A DNA stretch of 64,000 bases from Collinsella sp. 4_8_47FAA (lineage in GTDB: Bacteria > Actinomycetota > Coriobacteriia > Coriobacteriales > Coriobacteriaceae). Under the pieces are notes generated by a model, which saw only the letters and a program-made list of their open reading frames with translations, made no database searches and was not told where the DNA came from. The stretch is taken from positions 498,012 through 562,011 of the forward strand of contig NZ_KN214134.1 of NCBI RefSeq assembly GCF_000763055.1. Reading direction: 5' to 3'. A program made the translations under genes and the position numbers. Positions 42,291 to 51,538 of this stretch are shown one piece after another; position 1 is the first letter of the stretch, and the number at the start of each line of letters is the position of its first letter.

Positions 42291-44468
42291 CTAGGGGAGG
42301 AGCTTCATGGCGGCGTCGTGGGCGGCGTGCTCGTAGGTGTCGTCGAGGGGCTTGATCGGCAGCAGGGCGGCGGCCTGTGCATCGCCACGGCGCTCGAGGG
42401 CATGGGCGATCAACCAGTCGGCGAGCTCGGGGTTCTTGGGCAGCGCCGGGCCATGCAGGTACGTGCCGATGACGCCCTTGTAGATCAGGCCCTCAAAGCC
42501 ATCGTCGCCGTTGTTGCCGGTGCCCGTGACGACGGACGTTCCGAGCGGCGTGGCATCGGCGTCCAAAAGCGTGCGGCCGCCATGGTTCTCGAATCCCACA
42601 AAGGGCTCAGGTGCCAGGTCGGTTTTGACGGCTACGTTGCCGATCAGGCGGTCGGAGCCGCGTACGGTTTCGGCGGCAATGACCCCCAGACCCTCAATGC
42701 GATCCTCGCCCATATAGTACGAACGGCCGAGCAGCTGATAGCTGCCACAGATGGCGAGCAGCGAGCCGCCATCCTCAACATAGGATGCGACCTTGTCTTT
42801 TTGGGCGAGCAGCTCGTGTGCCACGGCTAGCTGGTCGCGGTCGGAGCCGCCACCCATCATGACGATATCGGCACCGGTGAGATCGAGTGACTCGCCCATA
42901 CGGACCTCGTCCACGCGAACGGGGATGCCGCGCCAGGCGCAGCGACGCTCGAGGGCGATAACGTTGCCGCCGTCGCCGTAGAGGTTGAGGGCATCGGGGT
43001 ACAGGTAGACGATGCGCAGCGGGCGCGAAAGCTCGACTGGCGCGATGCCGACGGGGACGGCACTGCCATCGGCACACGTTGCAGCGCGGGCAGCAACCGT
43101 GGCTGCATCGGCACCCTTCAGCCCATCGAGTTCTTTGACCAGCGGCGGGAAGGCCGTGTAGTTGGCGACGGCATAGAAAGTGTCGCCTGCGGCTTCATCC
43201 GCAACGGCGCCAATTGCCTGCGCGACGTCCGAGATAATCGCGGCATCGATGCCGGCGTACTTGAGGCGTACCTGCATGTCGTGCGCACGCGTGCCTCCGG
43301 CAAAGGCGACAAGACCCGGTGTGTCGGCGATGCGCTCGAAGTCGACGTCGTAGATCCACGAGACATCGTGGCCGTCGGCGTCGTTGTCGTTCAGGAAGAA
43401 GGCGCAGAGCCTGCCGCCTGCCGTTTTAATGGACTGGATCTGGCGATCGAAGCCCACGGGATTTTTGGCCAGGTTTGCCTCGACGGTACGGCCGGCGATC
43501 TCCCAGCGGCCCATACGTCCGCCGGCGGGGACGTAGGCATCGAGCGTAGGCTGTAGAAACGCCGTGTCCACGCCCAACTCGCGTGCGGCAAAGAAGGCGG
43601 CGGCAACGTTATAGACCATGTACAGACCGTTGTAGCGTGTGGCGATGTGTACGGCAGCCGCGTCGGGCGCAGATCCAAAGACCAGGTCGAAGCCGTAGCC
43701 GTCGCAGCCGAGCTTCACGCCCGTCACACGGCGGACCAGTGCGGGGCGTGCCCAACCGCACGAGGGGCAATGGTATGCGCCAAGCTGGCCGTATTGCACG
43801 TAGTCATACTCCAGCGGCGCGTTGCACTGCGAGCAAAAGCGCGAGTCGCTAATGCGGTCGGACTCGGTGTTGGTGGCGCCGTCGATGCCAAAGGCAATGC
43901 TCGCGTTGGGAACGCGCGCGGCAATCGAGGCACACAACGGGTCGTCGGCATTGTGGATGAGCGTTGTCGTCGGAGAGAGCTCCAACGCATGGGCGATAAC
44001 GTCTTGGGTGTGGTCGATCTCACCGTAGCGGTCTAGCTGGTCGCGGAACAGGTTGAGCAGCACAAAGTACGTCGGCTTGAGCTTGGGCAGGACGCGCACG
44101 GTGTAGAGCTCATCGCATTCAAAAACGCCCACGCGCTTGCCGCTGTCAGTGTGCTTAAGGCCACTGCGGGCCTCGAGCAGAGCACCCACCACACCGGGCT
44201 CCATATTGTTGCCGGCACGGTTGCACACCACGGTAGCGCCGCTGGCGGCAACGGCGTCGGCGATGAGGTTGGAGGTGGTGGTCTTGCCATTAGTACCCGT
44301 AATCACCACGCTGCGGTCGACAAGGCCCGCGAGGTCGCTCAGCAACTCGGGGTCGATCTTCATGGCGATACGGCCGGGGAGTACGCCACCCTGGCGCTTA
44401 AGGACGGAGCGCAGCCCCCAGCGGGCGATATCGCTCGAGGTGCAGGCAAGAGATGAGCGGAGGTTCAT
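42291..44468 (-). CDS. MurT-GatD fusion: lipid II isoglutaminyl synthase in one polypeptide
   Basis: MurT and GatD together amidate the glutamate of lipid II peptidoglycan precursor. Here both lie in one 725-residue frame. MurT part (~1-470): P-loop GTNGKTTT (58-65), four zinc-ribbon cysteines at 212, 215, 234 and 237, and the DUF1727-type NDNDADGHDVSWIYD (~360-374) with the catalytic Asp. GatD part (~483-725): glutaminase fold with nucleophile Cys574 (LLAICGSYQLLG) and His672 (GTYLHGP). In studied bacteria they are two subunits encoded side by side. There is no stop or frame break at the join. The start ATG has a weak TAGGAA site. The GatD acid partner was not assigned. Confidence 0.93.
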   Translation of the reverse strand: MNLRSSLACTSSDIARWGLRSVLKRQGGVLPGRIAMKIDPELLSDLAGLVDRSVVITGTNGKTTTSNLIADAVAASGATVVCNRAGNNMEPGVVGALLEARSGLKHTDSGKRVGVFECDELYTVRVLPKLKPTYFVLLNLFRDQLDRYGEIDHTQDVIAHALELSPTTTLIHNADDPLCASIAARVPNASIAFGIDGATNTESDRISDSRFCSQCNAPLEYDYVQYGQLGAYHCPSCGWARPALVRRVTGVKLGCDGYGFDLVFGSAPDAAAVHIATRYNGLYMVYNVAAAFFAARELGVDTAFLQPTLDAYVPAGGRMGRWEIAGRTVEANLAKNPVGFDRQIQSIKTAGGRLCAFFLNDNDADGHDVSWIYDVDFERIADTPGLVAFAGGTRAHDMQVRLKYAGIDAAIISDVAQAIGAVADEAAGDTFYAVANYTAFPPLVKELDGLKGADAATVAARAATCADGSAVPVGIAPVELSRPLRIVYLYPDALNLYGDGGNVIALERRCAWRGIPVRVDEVRMGESLDLTGADIVMMGGGSDRDQLAVAHELLAQKDKVASYVEDGGSLLAICGSYQLLGRSYYMGEDRIEGLGVIAAETVRGSDRLIGNVAVKTDLAPEPFVGFENHGGRTLLDADATPLGTSVVTGTGNNGDDGFEGLIYKGVIGTYLHGPALPKNPELADWLIAHALERRGDAQAAALLPIKPLDDTYEHAAHDAAMKLLP

Positions 44469-44513
44469 GAAACCGTTCCTAACGTAAACGACATGGTCGG
44501 GTCGAGTGCGTCA

Positions 44514-45557
44514 CTAAAAACCGTAGCGGCGCGCAAATTCCTGGGCAAGCTGCGACACGTCTTCGCAGGCATTGGCCCAGGGGGCAAAGTCGGGAGTGTC
44601 CGAGATAATACCGTCCGCTTCCCAAACGGCCTGGTGCGAAAGATCCCAGGGATCGTGTGGCTCGGGCCGGCAGGGAAGGTACGGTGTCTGGTACATGGGG
44701 TTCAGTAAGAAGAACGCACCGCCCTCGCAACGGTTGGCAAACTCACGCAGCGCGCGTGTCGCCGGGCGCATCTTGTTTGTTTTGAACAGCAGAATCGTGC
44801 GGGCGAGCAGATACCAAGGAGAGTTCTCAAGCGCGTCAGCCCCGATCTCTTCCTCGAGCTGGTGGGCCAGGGCAAAAAAGCCGTCCTCGTCTTCCAGACG
44901 AGCGAGGGCGAGCAGCACGGTGCCTGCGGCTCGGGTGGGATAGCCTTCTGCCTTAAGGACGCGGCGGGCGTAGTTGGCGGCAGCGCGGTAGCGGGCGCTC
45001 GCCATGCACAGCTGCGAGATGGCCTCGAGCGTGTGAAGCCACCCGATAAGAGCCGGCTCGCTCACGGTAAGGTCTGCTGCGGTGACACCATCGGCCAAAA
45101 CATTATTGGCCCAGTAGTGCGGGGCTTCCATGTCGAACCCGGGCACGCTTTGCTGCAGGTAATCGGCCGTGGTCGCCTCGAGCTTCATCAGATCGCCCAG
45201 GCAGGCGTCGACGGGCGTGTCCGCCAAAATGATGGCGAGCAGCTGGGCATCGAGGACATGCGCATCGATGCGGACGATCTTGAGCAGCTCATCACGCATA
45301 TCGTCGAACAGGCGGTTGCGCGTCTGCTCAAACTCCTCGTCGCTGCCCATGTCCTCGATGCGATGGAGCTCGTCGAGCAGGTGGCGATGAACGCCGGCAT
45401 AGGACAGCAGTGCCTGGGCATGCTCGGTCTGCGCATACTTATGAGGGTTGACGCTCACGTCGTTATGGACAAGCTCGCGTGCTGCATCGGTGAGTTCGGG
45501 GTGCGACGCAACGTAGGCGCGCTCCAGGTAGGCGGGGATGTAGACGCTCGGATCCAT
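44514..45557 (-). CDS. Alpha-helical repeat (TPR-like) protein
   Basis: A 347-residue cytoplasmic protein with no signal peptide, rich in Ala and Leu and composed of paired helices. Segments such as ALLSYAGVHRHLLDELHRIED, SARYRAAANYARRVLKAEGYP and DEDGFFALAHQLEEEIGADAL fit degenerate TPR repeats. I recognise no named family. It ends in PWANACEDVSQLAQEFARRYGF. Its start codon overlaps the stop of the similar gene upstream at 45557, so they are co-translated and may form a complex. Function unknown. Confidence 0.75.
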   Translation of the reverse strand: MDPSVYIPAYLERAYVASHPELTDAARELVHNDVSVNPHKYAQTEHAQALLSYAGVHRHLLDELHRIEDMGSDEEFEQTRNRLFDDMRDELLKIVRIDAHVLDAQLLAIILADTPVDACLGDLMKLEATTADYLQQSVPGFDMEAPHYWANNVLADGVTAADLTVSEPALIGWLHTLEAISQLCMASARYRAAANYARRVLKAEGYPTRAAGTVLLALARLEDEDGFFALAHQLEEEIGADALENSPWYLLARTILLFKTNKMRPATRALREFANRCEGGAFFLLNPMYQTPYLPCRPEPHDPWDLSHQAVWEADGIISDTPDFAPWANACEDVSQLAQEFARRYGF

Positions 45558-46633
45558 TAGAGGTCTCCTCCCTTAAACGGCAAACCCTGCTCGGCCGCCC
45601 GCAGTATGCGCTCATCGATTTGGGAGCGCACGATGTCGTTGGTGGCGACCCAGGCGGCAAAGCTGGCGTTGTCGGGGGCGCCCAGGCCCTCCTGCAGTAC
45701 CGGCGTCGCCTCGGACAGCGCAAGGACAAGCTCGTCGGTGGAGCCCACACCCACGTTGACGCGGGCATAGACGCCATCGGGAAACTCGGTTTGGAAGTAG
45801 AGTGCCTCGGCTGCGTGCGGACACGAGCGCACAAGGATACGCAGGTAGTGCTCGGCGCCCTCGTAGTCCAGTTCGCGCCAAGCCGTGCTCATCAGCGCGA
45901 TGAGCGTCCACGGGTCCAAGTCGCGCTCCGCATCTTTGGGGCGGCGGCGCAGTGGGGTATTCGCGAGGTACGGCACGGAGTGTGCGGAGCGAAAGCGCTT
46001 GAGCTCCTCGGCGGGGTATTCGAGCTTTGCCATGGCGAGCATCGCGGTGTGGCGGACACCAGCGGGGTCGTTGGGCGCAAAGTCCAAGCTGCGATTCGCG
46101 GCTTCGAGCGACATGCGATAGCGGCCGCTAATGAGGGCGCGCGATGCCAAGGCGGCAAGCCAGCGCAGATAGGGGCGGCGCGTAAGGTCGCCTGCGGCCT
46201 CGCGCTCGTAGGGGTCCTGGGCCGAGGCGATTTTGAGCGCTAGGTCGTGCTCGACCTCATCGCACTTGGACACCAGGTACTGTACGTATTCCTCGTTGGA
46301 TTCGGCGGTGAGTGCCGTCAGCATGCGCTGAGCGTCCCAGTTGGCCGGATCGAGTGCGGCCGCCTCGCGGAGCATGTTCTCGGCAGCTGTCTCTTCTTGC
46401 TCTGCCTGGGTATCGTCAGGGATAAAGGGAATGCGGTAGTCGACAGCCTCGACCACCTTGGCAATGAGGTGCCCGGCGCGGTCGCGGTCGTGCACGATGA
46501 GCGGTGCGGGGTTGCGGGTGAATTGTTCCATCAGACGCTCTACGGCGGCAGCGTCGGTGAGCGGGATATTGTCGCGGCGCAAGGCCTCAAGAACGAGGCG
46601 ATGGCAATCCTCTTGAATGGGATCGAATGCCAT
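45557..46633 (-). CDS. Alpha-helical repeat (TPR-like) protein, partner of the gene downstream
   Basis: A 358-residue soluble protein. The N-terminus (MAFDPIQEDCHRLVLEALRRDNIPLTD) leads to TPR-like repeats: AENMLREAAALDPANWDAQRML, SGRYRMSLEAANRSLDFAPNDPAG, and DYEGAEHYLRILVRSCPHAAEALYFQ have the classic helix-turn-helix with small residues at fixed places. ATG 46633 follows AAGGAGG. It and the next gene share a layout (repeat block, then an acidic C-terminal part) and may be distant paralogues. No enzyme motif was seen. Likely a scaffold or adaptor, by inference. Confidence 0.75.
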   Translation of the reverse strand: MAFDPIQEDCHRLVLEALRRDNIPLTDAAAVERLMEQFTRNPAPLIVHDRDRAGHLIAKVVEAVDYRIPFIPDDTQAEQEETAAENMLREAAALDPANWDAQRMLTALTAESNEEYVQYLVSKCDEVEHDLALKIASAQDPYEREAAGDLTRRPYLRWLAALASRALISGRYRMSLEAANRSLDFAPNDPAGVRHTAMLAMAKLEYPAEELKRFRSAHSVPYLANTPLRRRPKDAERDLDPWTLIALMSTAWRELDYEGAEHYLRILVRSCPHAAEALYFQTEFPDGVYARVNVGVGSTDELVLALSEATPVLQEGLGAPDNASFAAWVATNDIVRSQIDERILRAAEQGLPFKGGDL

Positions 46634-47133
46634 GGGGCCTCCTTTGCTGCGGTTAGGGTTCAAATGTTTCTATATAAGGTTCTAGTTTACCCGCATGTGG
46701 CACACCGGGGGTGCCGCACTTGGACTTGCACCTTTGCACCACGAAGACGGATGTCGCACAAATGTCGGCACCTTGGACGACCGAGTGGTATCACGGTGCC
46801 GCAAACGGTCGATTTTTGGCGGCGAACGGTGCATATTTTGGAGGGGCACCGTCCTGCCCAGGATATGTAGTCAACCTTGATAAAACGTTTGCCCAGCTTG
46901 GGAGTATGAATGCCGCACAAGGGTCTTCAGGGATAGAAAAAACGTTTCATCATTGGCGGCTTTAGGTGAATAACTGACCAACCAGAACGGTAAAATAGTG
47001 TTTGTCTGAGCGTTGAGACGTTTAGACATCGCGCATTGTCATCGCCGGCAACGCGCAAACCGGTCCTAACGGAGCCAATTGGGTGCTCCGTTATATACGC
47101 AAGTCTAAGAGGGGCTTGTTTAGGAGGCACAGT
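46634..47133. promoter_or_regulatory. 500-base spacer before the alcohol dehydrogenase
   Basis: No gene was recognised. The first half holds several CACC/GGTGC repeats that can pair locally. Near the gene, TAACGGAGC ... GCTCCGTTA (47068-47094) is a perfect hairpin in the leader, and AACGTTTCATC/GACGTTTAGAC words may be regulator sites. TAAAAT at 46991-46996 may be a -10. A redox regulator such as Rex is plausible but no clear site was found. Confidence 0.4.
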
Positions 47134-48357
47134 ATGGGACGTTTTACCAATCCTCGCGATCTGTACTTTGGTGAGGGCGCTCGCCACGAGGTGAAGAACC
47201 TCAAGGGCAAGAAGGCCATCATCGTTTCTGGCGGCAGCTCTATGCGTCGCGGCGGGTTCCTGCAGGACGTCGAGGCCGACCTCAAAGAGGGCGGCTTCGA
47301 GGTCAAGCTGTTCGAGGGCGTCGAGTCCGATCCGTCCATCGAGACGGTCATGAAGGGCGCCGAGGCCATGCGCGAGTTCGAGCCCGACTGGATTATCGCC
47401 ATCGGCGGCGGCTCGCCCATCGATGCCGCTAAGGCCATGTGGGTCTTCTACGAGTATCCCGAGGAGTCCTTCGATAACATCATCCAGCCGTTCAGCTTCC
47501 CCGAGCTGCGTCAGAAGGCTCACTTCTGCGCCATCTCCTCTACCTCCGGTACCGCTACCGAGGTCACTGCCTTCTCCGTCATCACCGACTACGCCAAGGG
47601 CATCAAGTACCCGCTGGCCGACTTCAACATCACCCCTGATGTCGCCATCGTCGACCCCGAGCTCACCTACACCATGCCCGCCAAGCTGTGCGCTCACACC
47701 GGCATGGATGCTCTGACCCACTGCATGGAGGCCTACGTTTCCACCTGCGCCTCTATGTTCACCGACGCCAACGCTCTGCACGGCATCCGCGAGATCGTCG
47801 AGTGGCTGCCCAAGTCCTATGCTGGCGACCATGAGGCCCGTCAGCACATGCACGAGGCTCAGTGCATCGCCGGTATCGCCTTCTCCTCGGGCCTGCTCGG
47901 CATCGTTCACTCCATGGCTCACAAGACCGGTGCTGCCTTCGAGAACGGCCACATCATCCACGGTGCCGCTAACGCCATGTACCTGGGCAAGGTCATCCAG
48001 TGGAACTCCAAGGATCCCCGTGCTGCCGAGCGTTACGCTTACGTGGCCAAGGAGATCCTGCACCTTCCCGGCGAGACCAACGAGGAGCTCATCGCTGCGC
48101 TCGTCCAGAAGATCCGCGACCTCAACGACCAGCTCAACATTCCGCAGTCCATCAAGGATTACGCGAATGGTGGCGTGAAGGTCGACGCCGAGAACCCGCA
48201 GATGGTTTCCGAGGAGGAGTTCCTCGCCAAGCTGCCCGAGATCGCCGCGAACGCCGAGCAGGACGCCTGCACGCCCGAGAACCCGCGTGAGACCAAGGCT
48301 GCCGACTTCGAGAAGATCCTCAAGGCCTGCTACTACGACACCGACATCGATTTCTAA
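47134..48357 (+). CDS. Iron-containing alcohol dehydrogenase
   Basis: A 407-residue group III dehydrogenase, probably reducing aldehydes to alcohols with NADH or NADPH during fermentation. NAD-binding motifs are SGGSSMRR and the GGGSPIDAAKAMW segment. The metal ligands are in CAHTGMDALTHCMEAYVS and IVHSMAHKTGAAFENGHIIHG (Asp and three His). It resembles butanol or 1,3-propanediol-type dehydrogenases, but the substrate is not fixed. ATG 47134 follows TAGGAGG. A terminator separates it from the glycerol dehydrogenase gene. The codon use is very even and C-ending, typical of strongly expressed genes. Confidence 0.93.
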   Translation: MGRFTNPRDLYFGEGARHEVKNLKGKKAIIVSGGSSMRRGGFLQDVEADLKEGGFEVKLFEGVESDPSIETVMKGAEAMREFEPDWIIAIGGGSPIDAAKAMWVFYEYPEESFDNIIQPFSFPELRQKAHFCAISSTSGTATEVTAFSVITDYAKGIKYPLADFNITPDVAIVDPELTYTMPAKLCAHTGMDALTHCMEAYVSTCASMFTDANALHGIREIVEWLPKSYAGDHEARQHMHEAQCIAGIAFSSGLLGIVHSMAHKTGAAFENGHIIHGAANAMYLGKVIQWNSKDPRAAERYAYVAKEILHLPGETNEELIAALVQKIRDLNDQLNIPQSIKDYANGGVKVDAENPQMVSEEEFLAKLPEIAANAEQDACTPENPRETKAADFEKILKACYYDTDIDF

Positions 48358-48378
48358 TCGACTCTTGTTATCGTAACG

Positions 48379-48418
48379 AGGGGCTCCGCACGTATCCGTA
48401 CGGAGCCCCTTTCTTTTT
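48379..48418 (+). terminator. Alcohol dehydrogenase terminator
   Basis: AGGGGCTCCG pairs with CGGAGCCCCT around ~12 bases, followed by TTCTTTTTT. Confidence 0.92.
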
Positions 48419-48435
48419 TAGAGAATGGGATAGTT

Positions 48436-49536
48436 ATGGCTGCAATTTTCAATAGCCCCAGCAAGTACATCCAGGGTCCGGACGAGCTGGCCAAGCTCGG
48501 TTCCTATGTCGAGCCGCTCGGCGCTAAGGCCCTCGTCATCGTGACGCCTTCGGGCAAGAAGCGCGTCGGCGCCAAGATCGAGGGCGGCTTTGCCGAGGCT
48601 AAGGCCGAGCTGCTGTTTGAGGACTTTAACGGTGAGTGCTCCAAGGGCGAGGTCGATCGCCTGGTTGCGCTCGCTCGTGACAACGGTTGCGACATCATCG
48701 TCGGCGTCGGTGGCGGCAAGATCCTCGACACCGCGAAGGCTGTCGCCTATTACCTGGAGTCCCCGGTTATCATTTGCCCCACCATCGCCTCGACTGATGC
48801 ACCGTGCTCGGCGCTTTCGGTGCTTTATACCGATGACGGCCAGTTCGACAAGTATCTCTTCCTTAAGGCAAACCCCAATATCGTCCTTATGGATACGACG
48901 GTTATCGCGGCGAGCCCGGTGCGCCTGACGGTTTCCGGTATGGGCGATGCGCTCGCAACCTATTTCGAGGCCCAGGCGACGCACGATGCCGACGGCGGCA
49001 CCTGCGCTGGCGGCAAGGGCGGCATGGCCGGCCTGGCGCTCGCCAAGCTCTGCTACGAGACGCTTATGGCCGATGGCGTCAAGGCCAAGGTCGCGCTGGA
49101 GAAGGGTGCGCTCACGCCTGCCGTCGAGCATATCATCGAGGCCAATACGCTGCTTTCGGGCATTGGCTTTGAGAGCTCGGGCCTTGCTGCTGCTCATGCC
49201 ATCCACAATGGCCTGACGATGCTGCCCGAGTGCCACGGCATGTATCACGGCGAGAAGGTCGCCTTCGGCACCATCGTCCAGCTGGTGCTCGAGGATGCCC
49301 CGACCGAGAAGCTCGAGGAAGTCTTGGGCTTCTGCATTGAGCTGGGCCTGCCGGTCACGATGAAGGAACTTGGCGTTGCCGAGCTTACGCGCGAGCAGGC
49401 CATGATTGTTGCCGAGGCCGCCTGCGCGCCCGAGGACACCATGTGCAACATGCCCTTTGAGGTGACGCCCGAGATGGTCGCAAACGCCATTCTGGGTGCA
49501 GACGCACTGGGCCACTACTATCTCATGGATGAGTAA
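48436..49536 (+). CDS. gldA: Glycerol dehydrogenase
   Basis: A 366-residue group III dehydrogenase that oxidises glycerol to dihydroxyacetone with NAD. It begins with the GldA-type YIQGPDELAKLGSYVEPLG, has the GVGGGKILDTAKAVAYY loop, CPTIASTDAPCSALSVLY, and the zinc ligands in AAHAIHNGLTMLPECHGMYHGEKVAFG. No strong ribosome site is seen before ATG 48436 (GAGAATGGG). With the upstream alcohol dehydrogenase it could balance NADH on glycerol or related polyols. A terminator follows. Confidence 0.94.
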   Translation: MAAIFNSPSKYIQGPDELAKLGSYVEPLGAKALVIVTPSGKKRVGAKIEGGFAEAKAELLFEDFNGECSKGEVDRLVALARDNGCDIIVGVGGGKILDTAKAVAYYLESPVIICPTIASTDAPCSALSVLYTDDGQFDKYLFLKANPNIVLMDTTVIAASPVRLTVSGMGDALATYFEAQATHDADGGTCAGGKGGMAGLALAKLCYETLMADGVKAKVALEKGALTPAVEHIIEANTLLSGIGFESSGLAAAHAIHNGLTMLPECHGMYHGEKVAFGTIVQLVLEDAPTEKLEEVLGFCIELGLPVTMKELGVAELTREQAMIVAEAACAPEDTMCNMPFEVTPEMVANAILGADALGHYYLMDE

Positions 49537-49548
49537 ACTTAGGTAAGG

Positions 49549-49586
49549 AAGGGGCAAAGCCGACAGATGGCTTTGCCCCTTTTTTG
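49549..49586 (+). terminator. gldA terminator
   Basis: AAGGGGCAAAGCC pairs with GGCTTTGCCCCTT around GACAGAT, followed by TTTTT. Confidence 0.93.
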
Positions 49587-49590
49587 CTAT

Positions 49591-49650
49591 GGTGCAAAGT
49601 GGCCTGTCTCCAATGCACAAGTTGGTGCAGAGGGCAGGTTACTTTGCGCC
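49591..49650. repeat. 60-base imperfect inverted repeat
   Basis: GGTGCAAAGTGGCCTG (49591-49606) is complementary, with two to three changes, to CAGGTTACTTTGCGCC (49635-49650). Inner bases ATGCAC/GTGCA also pair. It lies between gldA and the gldA-like fragment. Confidence 0.6.
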
Positions 49651-49662
49651 AATCGTTGTTTG

Positions 49663-50019
49663 ATGAAGGGCGGATTCTCGTATGGCGCTCCCATGGTTTA
49701 TGGCGGTCCGGGCCGGTATGTTCAGGGGCCGGGAGAGCTCTCGCGTCAAGGCAGATTTCTGTCATGGCTGGGGTGCTCCGCCTATGTCCTGTTTGACCAA
49801 GGCACCGAGGATCGACTGTGCAAACAGATCGTCGATGGATTTCTGGGCGAAGATCTAAGCGAGCCGTTCTTTAAGATTTATGACGGTCCGTGCAGCGAGA
49901 TTTCCGATGTCGACCTGCAAGGTGTTGCAAATGCGGTCTTTAGTAACGAGCGTAACATGGCCAACGAGCAGGCCAAGGTGACCAAACAGAAGCTCGTGCA
50001 GCTCATGTGCGAGGCATAG
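49663..50019 (+). pseudogene. Truncated glycerol-dehydrogenase-like gene
   Basis: A 118-residue frame whose N-terminal half resembles GldA: YGGPGRYVQGPGELSRQGRFLSWLGCSAYVLFDQ matches the start and first NAD-binding strand. It lacks the GGGK loop and every metal ligand, so it cannot be an active dehydrogenase. The last ~40 residues (VANAVFSNERNMANEQAKVTKQ) match nothing I know. The start is uncertain (ATG 49663 or 49693) and has no good ribosome site. It most likely arose by duplication and decay of the upstream gene. A short regulatory protein is a weaker option. Confidence 0.6.
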
Positions 50020-50170
50020 CTTGGCGCTTGATCGACCTTGTGCAATCGGGGCGGCGATAAGCCATGGGCTATTTGCCGCAAAGATGCGCCGCGTGTAATT
50101 TACCCGAGGCGTGGGCCGATGGCGTATCATTATCTCTTGCTTGTTTGCACTGCTCAGGGAGGGGCCGCGC

Positions 50171-51424
50171 ATGGCGCAGGAACACGATCTGTTTGATGAC
50201 ATTATCGAGATCAGCAAGGGTTTCGACTTTCTTAAAAACCCGCTTGGCGGCGTGACCGACGCGCTCGATCCGTCGGCGCCGCAGTGGAATCCTGCCGACT
50301 ACAAGGAGCGTCCGCGCGGCAACACCATTCCGTGCTTGACCTGCAAAAACGAAAAGAGCGGTTGCGCCGCGTGCATGGACGTGTGCCCGGTCAACGCTAT
50401 CGAGGTCGAGGAAGACGCCATCGAGATCCTCGACTCCTGTCGCAAGTGCGGCCTGTGCGCCGCTGCCTGTCCGACCGAGGCGATCATCTCGCCGCGCCTG
50501 GCGCCTAAAAACCTGTATGACGATATCGTCTCCGCTGCTACGAGCCACGAGACCGCCTACGTCACCTGCACACGCGCCCTCAAGCGCATGCCGCGCGAAA
50601 ACGAGGTCGTCGTTGCCTGCGTGGGCGATATTACGGCCGAGACCTGGTTCTCGGTACTGGCGGACTATCCCAACGTGAGCGTCTACCTGCCACTGGGCGT
50701 GTGCGATAAGTGCCGCAACACCGGTGGCGAGGACATTTTGGGCGAGGCCATTGCTACCGCCGAGGAGTGGGCGGGTACGGGCATGGGCCTGGAGGTCGAC
50801 CCCAAGAGCCTCAAATGCCATAAGCGCCGCGAGTACGAGCGCAAGGAGTACATGGATAAGATTGCCCGCACCACGGGCCTGACGGTGACCAAGCTCAATC
50901 CGGCGACGGCGGCGCTGGCCTCGGTGACGCAGAAGTTGAAGGCTCACCGTCACCAGATCACGCAGCTCGAGCGCACGCTCAACACCATGTGCGGCACCAC
51001 GACGACCAAGCGTCGCCGTTCGCTCACGCACGGGCGGCAGCTGGTGCTCTCGACGCTGCAGAACCACCCCGAGCTTGCCCAGAATATGCAGGTGAGCACA
51101 CCGGAATGCGATTTTGACAAGTGCACGTCATGCGGCGATTGCGTCAACGTGTGCCCCACGTTTGCCTGCGATTTGGTGGGAAGCGGTCGCTTTGCACTGG
51201 AGTCCACGTATTGCCTAGGTTGCGGAGCCTGCGTCAAGGTGTGCCCCGAGCATGCGCTCAAGCTGGTCGAGCACGATGCGTCCAATCTGGTCGTTGTCGA
51301 CCCCGAGGCCGAGGAAAAGGCCGCTCAGAAGGCCAAGGCCCACGAAGAGGCCCAGAAGGCCAAGGCCGAGGCAAAGGCCAAGCTTGACAAGATGCTCGAT
51401 CAGGTGGAGAAGCTCGCGGACTAG
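50171..51424 (+). CDS. Polyferredoxin-like 4Fe-4S protein with coiled-coil tail
   Basis: A 417-residue cytoplasmic protein with two pairs of ferredoxin-type cluster motifs. The first pair is near residues 55-105 (CAACMDVCPV; CRKCGLCAAACP) and the second near 318-360 (CTSCGDCVNVCP; CLGCGACVKVCP). Additional cysteines (CLTCKNEKSGC, GVCDKCR) lie around the first pair. The linker contains basic residues and heptad-like KLKAHRHQITQLERTLN. The C-terminus is a charged KA/EA helix, probably a coiled coil. It is likely an electron carrier for an anaerobic enzyme, but no partner enzyme is adjacent. ATG 50171 follows AGGGAGGGG. Confidence 0.85.
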   Translation: MAQEHDLFDDIIEISKGFDFLKNPLGGVTDALDPSAPQWNPADYKERPRGNTIPCLTCKNEKSGCAACMDVCPVNAIEVEEDAIEILDSCRKCGLCAAACPTEAIISPRLAPKNLYDDIVSAATSHETAYVTCTRALKRMPRENEVVVACVGDITAETWFSVLADYPNVSVYLPLGVCDKCRNTGGEDILGEAIATAEEWAGTGMGLEVDPKSLKCHKRREYERKEYMDKIARTTGLTVTKLNPATAALASVTQKLKAHRHQITQLERTLNTMCGTTTTKRRRSLTHGRQLVLSTLQNHPELAQNMQVSTPECDFDKCTSCGDCVNVCPTFACDLVGSGRFALESTYCLGCGACVKVCPEHALKLVEHDASNLVVVDPEAEEKAAQKAKAHEEAQKAKAEAKAKLDKMLDQVEKLAD

Positions 51425-51448
51425 TCAGCGAGCTCTATCTCTGCTTCA

Positions 51449-51494
51449 TTTGCGCCGCCGCAGCATCCGGGCGAATCCGGACACCGCGGCGGCG
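51449..51494 (+). terminator. Hairpin between the polyferredoxin and ychF
   Basis: GCCGCCGC pairs with GCGGCGGC, with an inner TCCGG/CCGGA. No clear T-run follows. Confidence 0.45.
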
Positions 51495-51538
51495 CTATAC
51501 TTATACAGTTTGAAGTACCTGTACTAAAAGGAGCTGTC

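Noticed and set aside
46927..48063. 378-residue minus-strand frame
   Set aside because: It mirrors the alcohol dehydrogenase gene and consists of low-complexity Gly/Val/Asp residues expected from antisense reading.
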